This document shows, in pieces, positions 14,441-18,304 of a DNA stretch of 18,304 bases. A program made the position numbers and the translations under genes. Numbering within the stretch: the first letter of the stretch is position 1; the number at the start of each line of letters is the position of its first letter. The notes under the pieces are model-generated. The model made no database searches. It was given only the letters and a program-made list of their open reading frames with translations, and was not told the DNA's origin. The stretch comes from Bdellovibrionaceae bacterium UBA2466. GTDB lineage: Bacteria > Bdellovibrionota > FAC87 > UBA2466. The DNA is taken from positions 1 through 18,304 of the forward strand of contig DDPO01000014.1 in the NCBI GenBank assembly GCA_002342225.1, given 5' to 3'.

Positions 14441-15364
14441 ATGAAACTCTTACATAGTTTAAAGTTCCTTATTTGTGGCCTTTTAGTTTTGTCTTGTGGT
14501 CATACTCCGAGTCAAATAACTGGCAATAAAGTTGATACCGAAATTCCAAGCGGCGCATATCCCAAAAGAGTCATAGATGCCCATAGCCATTTTTCTTTTG
14601 ACCAACCGGACAGCGAGCAACAGCCCAGACCCGAAATGGAAAAGGCCTTTGAAGAGGCAAATGTGTTCGCAGCCGTGATCCATTTACCTAAAGATCGTGC
14701 AAAATCTCAAAAGTTAAACATTGATCGGAAACGAGCAAAATTTAAAATGGCCATCTGTGCAGCTATTGTTCCCGGCGAAGAATATCAGCGTATTGAGGCT
14801 GGTCTTCAGTCGGGTGCATTTCAATGTATGAAAATCTATTTGGGTTATATCCCTCGATGGGCAGCTGATCCGTTTTATTTAAAATTCTATCAATTGGCAG
14901 AAAAGTATAATGTCCCTGTTGTTTTTCATACCGGAGACACTTACGATAAAAAAGCCAAAGTAAAGTACGCAGAGCCCTTGCAAATCGACGAAGTCGCCTT
15001 GAGATTTCCCAAAGTGAATTTTGTTATTGCTCACATGGGTAATCCTTGGATTCAATCTGCAGCGGAAGTTGTTTATAAAAATGACAATGTCTTTGTGGAT
15101 ATCTCGGCTTTGATGTTGGGAGATGTTTCAAAAGCAAAGCCCGAGGCGTTGGAAGAGCTCGCTATTAAACCTATTCGATGGTTCTGGCTTTTCGTTGAGA
15201 ACCCGAAAAAAATGATGTTCGGCTCTGATTGGCCCTTGATGTCAGTGAGGCCTTACGTCGAAGCCGTCATGAAAGCTATCCCTAAAGAACATTGGGATGA
15301 TGTGTTTTACAAGAATGCCGCTGAGGTTTTTAAGCTGGATAACATCGAAATCAAAGGAAAGTAA
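14441..15364 (+). CDS. Amidohydrolase-family lipoprotein
   Basis: This 307-residue protein is a TIM-barrel metal hydrolase of the amidohydrolase-2 type (PF04909-like). Metal ligands are visible: H48 and H50 (DAHSHF), H163 (VFHTGD), H198 (IAHMG) and D263 (FGSDWP). K131 sits in the MKIYLGY segment near the usual position of a bridging or structural lysine. The N-terminus is a lipoprotein signal with LLVLSC, so C19 should be lipidated; Leu at -2 is slightly unusual for a lipobox. Substrate is unknown; family members act as decarboxylases or hydrolases. A GGGGGG site precedes the ATG at 14441. It ends 1 nt from the converging sppA stop. Confidence 0.88.
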   Translation: MKLLHSLKFLICGLLVLSCGHTPSQITGNKVDTEIPSGAYPKRVIDAHSHFSFDQPDSEQQPRPEMEKAFEEANVFAAVIHLPKDRAKSQKLNIDRKRAKFKMAICAAIVPGEEYQRIEAGLQSGAFQCMKIYLGYIPRWAADPFYLKFYQLAEKYNVPVVFHTGDTYDKKAKVKYAEPLQIDEVALRFPKVNFVIAHMGNPWIQSAAEVVYKNDNVFVDISALMLGDVSKAKPEALEELAIKPIRWFWLFVENPKKMMFGSDWPLMSVRPYVEAVMKAIPKEHWDDVFYKNAAEVFKLDNIEIKGK

Positions 15365-15365
15365 G

Positions 15366-16295
15366 CTATTGAATGGGGCTTAAATAAAGTACTCTCCAAT
15401 GAGAAGAACTCGTTATTAGTTGAAGCCCCTGAGCTAGAGAGTTGAATATTTTGTCCCAGCGGCTCTCTTCTTCAGATTCGCTACCCAAAAGAAGGTTTTT
15501 CAGGAGTCCTCTCTGAGGCTCCTTCACAATCACGGGGGCCGTTTCCGGAAGTTTTGCAAGTTTTCGAGCTTCCTTGACAGCATCTTGATAGCCACCTAAA
15601 GCGTCGACCAATTTTGCTTGCTTGGCTTGAGAGCCAGTCATAACCCTGCCATCGGTAGCTTGCTCGAGTTCTTCATCCGTTAATTTGCGGCGTTCTTTGA
15701 CAGCCATTCGAAATTGCAAATGAACATCATTTAAAAGACTTTGTAAAAAAGCTTTCTCTTCGGGGAGCATTTTTCTTGTTGGTGAACCGACATCTTTGAG
15801 CTTTCCTGCTTTAATGGCAAATCTTTCAACTTTTGCCCAGTCTAATAGCTTTTCAGTATTCATGAGTTCCATGATGACACCGATGCTTGCAGTTAAAGTT
15901 CCTGGGTTTGCGAAAATTTTTCTACCACCAAGGGCAGCATAGTAGCCGCCTGAAGCTGCAAGTGACCCCATAGAGATGATTACTGGAATTTTTTGATCGA
16001 GTGCTTTGATCGCTTCGAACATCTCTTGAGATGGACCAACCACCCCTCCGGGGGAATTAATTCTTATGACTAGAGCTTTGCATTGCTTGCTCTGTTCGAC
16101 CTGTTCAATCTCTTTAATGAAAGTTTGGCTGGAGTAGATGACTCCTGAAATATCGATGACTGCGATATGGGGTGACATTGGGGATTGAGGGGACTCAAAC
16201 GCTGCACGTTTGATGACAGAGAGGGTAATTATGGCAATCATGGCAGTGAAACACACTGCCACGATTGCCCCAAGAATTCGCATGAGAGTCTTCAT
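15366..16295 (-). CDS. sppA: Signal peptide peptidase SppA, short type
   Basis: SppA is a membrane-anchored serine protease that degrades cleaved signal peptides. The 309 residues include one N-terminal membrane segment (about 7-28) and a single catalytic domain, as in the short Bacillus-type enzyme rather than the double-domain 67-kDa Escherichia type. The nucleophile is S115 (SLAASGGYY) and the general base is K167 (KLKDVGSP). NSPGG (80-84) forms the usual oxyanion region. It follows rpsA by 5 nt and is probably co-transcribed; no ribosome site lies close to the ATG at 16295. The gene converges on the amidohydrolase gene with a 1-nt gap, so any terminator for either lies inside the other. 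Confidence 0.95.
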   Translation of the reverse strand: MKTLMRILGAIVAVCFTAMIAIITLSVIKRAAFESPQSPMSPHIAVIDISGVIYSSQTFIKEIEQVEQSKQCKALVIRINSPGGVVGPSQEMFEAIKALDQKIPVIISMGSLAASGGYYAALGGRKIFANPGTLTASIGVIMELMNTEKLLDWAKVERFAIKAGKLKDVGSPTRKMLPEEKAFLQSLLNDVHLQFRMAVKERRKLTDEELEQATDGRVMTGSQAKQAKLVDALGGYQDAVKEARKLAKLPETAPVIVKEPQRGLLKNLLLGSESEEESRWDKIFNSLAQGLQLITSSSHWRVLYLSPIQ

Positions 16296-16300
16296 GCTTT

Positions 16301-18229
16301 TTAGTTGGACTCTCCGTCTGTTCCTTCCCCGGAGGTATCAGAATCCGATTTTCCAGCAGCTCCTTTTAGTTTTGCTGCTAGGGATTCGTTAAGAACATCT
16401 CCGAAGCTTGTGCGAGAAGAAGAGGAGGTTTGTTTCGCATAGTGACGAATGTTTTCTCTCTCTTCAGCTTTGTGCATAGCTTTAACGGACAGAGACAACT
16501 TGTGCTCTTTCAGGTCTACAGCTGTGACCATGCACTCGATTTCCGTGCCCTCTGCCATAGTTTTGAGTTGTTCTTTAGGTTTACCACCTTCTCCGCCATC
16601 GAGTTCGGAAACGTGAAGTAGACCTTCCACACCTTGTTCAACTTCAAGGAAGATTCCAAAGTCAGCAACTTTGGTGACTTTGCCTTTAACTTTGGTTCCA
16701 GGAGCATATTTTTCAGCTACTGCTCTCCATGGATCATCCGAAAGTTGTTTAATTCCAAGGCTGAATTTTTCAGCAGCTTTATCAATGGAAAGAACCATGC
16801 ACTCGATCTCCTCACCTTTTTTGAAGTGAGTGTTGGGATCGATAGCTTTGTTTTCCCAAGTGATGTCGCTCACGTGAACTAGACCATCTATGCCTTCAGG
16901 GACTCCCACGAAGACACCAAAGTCAGTTGTGTTCTTGATGACACCTTTGATTTTGCTACCTACAGGGTACTTCTCAGCAATGATATCCCAAGGATTGGGC
17001 TCAATTTGTTTCATGCCGAGTGAAATACGTCGGTTTCCAGTGTCTACATCGAGAACGATAGCTTCCACAACATCGTTTTCGTTTAGGATCTTCGACGGAT
17101 GTTTCACTCTTTGAGTCCAAGACATTTCAGAAACGTGAACAAGACCTTCTACACCGGGTTCGAGTTCAACGAAAGCACCGTAATCAGTTAAGCTGACCAC
17201 TTTACCTTTAACTCGCATTCCGATGGTGTAACGCTGTTCCACAGTGTTCCACGGATCTGGCAACATTTGCTTGTATCCCAAGCTGACGCGCTCTTTGTCT
17301 TCGTCATACTTAAGGACTTTAACTTGGATTTTGTCTCCAACTTTGAAAAGCTCCGAAGGATGCTTGATGCGTCCCCAAGACATATCAGTGATATGAAGAA
17401 GTCCATCCAATCCACCGAGATCGATGAAAGCTCCGTAGTCTGTAAGGTTTTTAATAGTACCTTCAGTAACAAGACCTTCCTCAATGTTGGAGAGAGTTTT
17501 CTCCTTCATTCGAGCACGCTCTTCCATCAATAGCATTCTACGAGAAAGAACGATGTTTCCGCGTTTTTTATTGAATTTGATAATTTTAAATTTGTAAGTT
17601 TTGCCGAGGTATTGATCCAAGTTTTTGGTTGGACGAATATCCACTTGTGAACCGGGTAAGAAGGCCTTAACCCCGATATCCACGGATAGCCCACCTTTAA
17701 CTTTAGCAACGACAACACCTTCAACCAGCTCGTCTTTTTCGCAAGCTTCGCTGATTTCGTCCCAAGCGCGAAGAACATCGGCTTTTTCTTTTGAAAGAAT
17801 CAATCGACCTTCGTCATCTTCGACTCTTTCGATGTAGACTAGAATATGGTCGCCAGCAGCGACAATGAGTTCGCCCTTGTTGTCTAAAAATTCTTGTGAG
17901 CTAATCTGACCTTCGGATTTATAGCCGATGTCGATGGTCACAAAGTCTCGGTTAGTCGATACGACCAAACCTTCTACGACTTCACCTTCTTGAAATTTGG
18001 CTCCCTTTTGACTCTCTTCTAAAAGTTGAGAGAAGGTTTTACCATTTTCCTGAAGCTTCTCACCGAGTTCTTCTAAGAAGCGATCCTCGGAGGGAAGTTC
18101 CGGTAATTCATTTACCGATAGTTTTTTAAGTTGAGATAATAAGCCTTTGCTTTTGGTTTCTTGACTCAAGCCCATCCTCTTTTGGTTTCTAGTGGTTTGT
18201 TCTCCCAAACCAGGGTTATCTAATGACAT
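16301..18229 (-). CDS. rpsA: 30S ribosomal protein S1
   Basis: S1 helps the 30S subunit bind and unfold mRNA leaders. Six S1 (OB-fold) domains are visible at about 82-148, 168-231, 252-320, 337-407, 424-494 and 511-583. Domains 3-5 carry the well-conserved DYGAF or DFGVF and GLxHVSxxxW motifs. The protein is 642 residues against about 557 in Escherichia coli: there is a 75-residue charged N-terminal extension and a Ser/Gly/Asp tail. The ATG at 18229 has a GGAG site 9 nt upstream; a later ATG at 18175 has poor spacing. sppA follows after 5 nt. The 75 bases upstream hold no promoter I trust; S1 autoregulation at its own leader is known in other bacteria. Confidence 0.97.
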   Translation of the reverse strand: MSLDNPGLGEQTTRNQKRMGLSQETKSKGLLSQLKKLSVNELPELPSEDRFLEELGEKLQENGKTFSQLLEESQKGAKFQEGEVVEGLVVSTNRDFVTIDIGYKSEGQISSQEFLDNKGELIVAAGDHILVYIERVEDDEGRLILSKEKADVLRAWDEISEACEKDELVEGVVVAKVKGGLSVDIGVKAFLPGSQVDIRPTKNLDQYLGKTYKFKIIKFNKKRGNIVLSRRMLLMEERARMKEKTLSNIEEGLVTEGTIKNLTDYGAFIDLGGLDGLLHITDMSWGRIKHPSELFKVGDKIQVKVLKYDEDKERVSLGYKQMLPDPWNTVEQRYTIGMRVKGKVVSLTDYGAFVELEPGVEGLVHVSEMSWTQRVKHPSKILNENDVVEAIVLDVDTGNRRISLGMKQIEPNPWDIIAEKYPVGSKIKGVIKNTTDFGVFVGVPEGIDGLVHVSDITWENKAIDPNTHFKKGEEIECMVLSIDKAAEKFSLGIKQLSDDPWRAVAEKYAPGTKVKGKVTKVADFGIFLEVEQGVEGLLHVSELDGGEGGKPKEQLKTMAEGTEIECMVTAVDLKEHKLSLSVKAMHKAEERENIRHYAKQTSSSSRTSFGDVLNESLAAKLKGAAGKSDSDTSGEGTDGESN

Positions 18230-18304
18230 GAATAACTACTCCACACTCGAACCGAGAACTTCGATTCAAGTTACCTGTGATTTTCATCAGTCAGGGTTTT
18301 TTAA

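Noticed and set aside
15375..15429. GGGGCTT/AAGCCCC inverted repeat as a terminator between the converging genes
   Set aside because: The loop is 41 nt and no T-tract follows in either direction, so it is not a convincing terminator.
18218..18289. 23-codon upstream frame overlapping the rpsA start
   Set aside because: No ribosome site, no recognisable composition, and such short frames are common by chance.

Overview
The window looks like a chromosomal segment of a Gram-negative bacterium. Evidence for that is an Sec signal peptide, a lipoprotein, a murein glycosyltransferase, a six-domain ribosomal protein S1, and the rpmF-plsX-fabH lipid cluster. Moderate GC (about 45% by eye), the rpsA-sppA pairing and the sigma-54 activator make a Bdellovibrionota or deltaproteobacteria-like host my best guess. 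This is inference; no marker gene settles it. I saw no tRNA, rRNA, CRISPR array, transposase or phage gene.

Left block (1-3112, all minus strand): a six-gene run reads 6-pyruvoyltetrahydropterin synthase family protein, folE, yceD, rpmF, plsX, then fabH (cut by the window edge). It joins pterin synthesis from GTP to ribosomal protein L32 and the start of fatty-acid and phospholipid synthesis. The last four genes are tightly packed (3-nt gaps and an ATGA overlap).

Middle-left block (3113-6050, plus strand): an unrecognised secreted coiled-coil protein of 616 residues lies in unusual non-coding DNA. That DNA holds overlapping inverted repeats upstream, an exact 15-bp direct repeat on both sides, and a long structured 3' region ending in a good terminator. 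It is followed by a small zinc-ribbon protein gene with a near-consensus promoter.

RNA-repair block (6056-9658, minus strand): a sigma-54 activator gene, a strong terminator, then archease and rtcB (the tRNA/RNA ligase and its cofactor). A near-consensus promoter is placed so that the archease mRNA would start at or next to its ATG, which suggests a leaderless transcript. The activator resembles RtcR in position only; its N-terminal domain does not look like a CARF domain.

Right block (10006-18229): uvrA (minus) is divergent from a plus-strand trio of a monofunctional glycosyltransferase with a long acidic tail, a small membrane protein and an amidohydrolase-like lipoprotein. These converge on sppA and rpsA (minus), which form a probable operon. 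The genes are mostly housekeeping. The accessory signal lies around 3.1-5.6 kb and in the control regions of the RNA-repair block.
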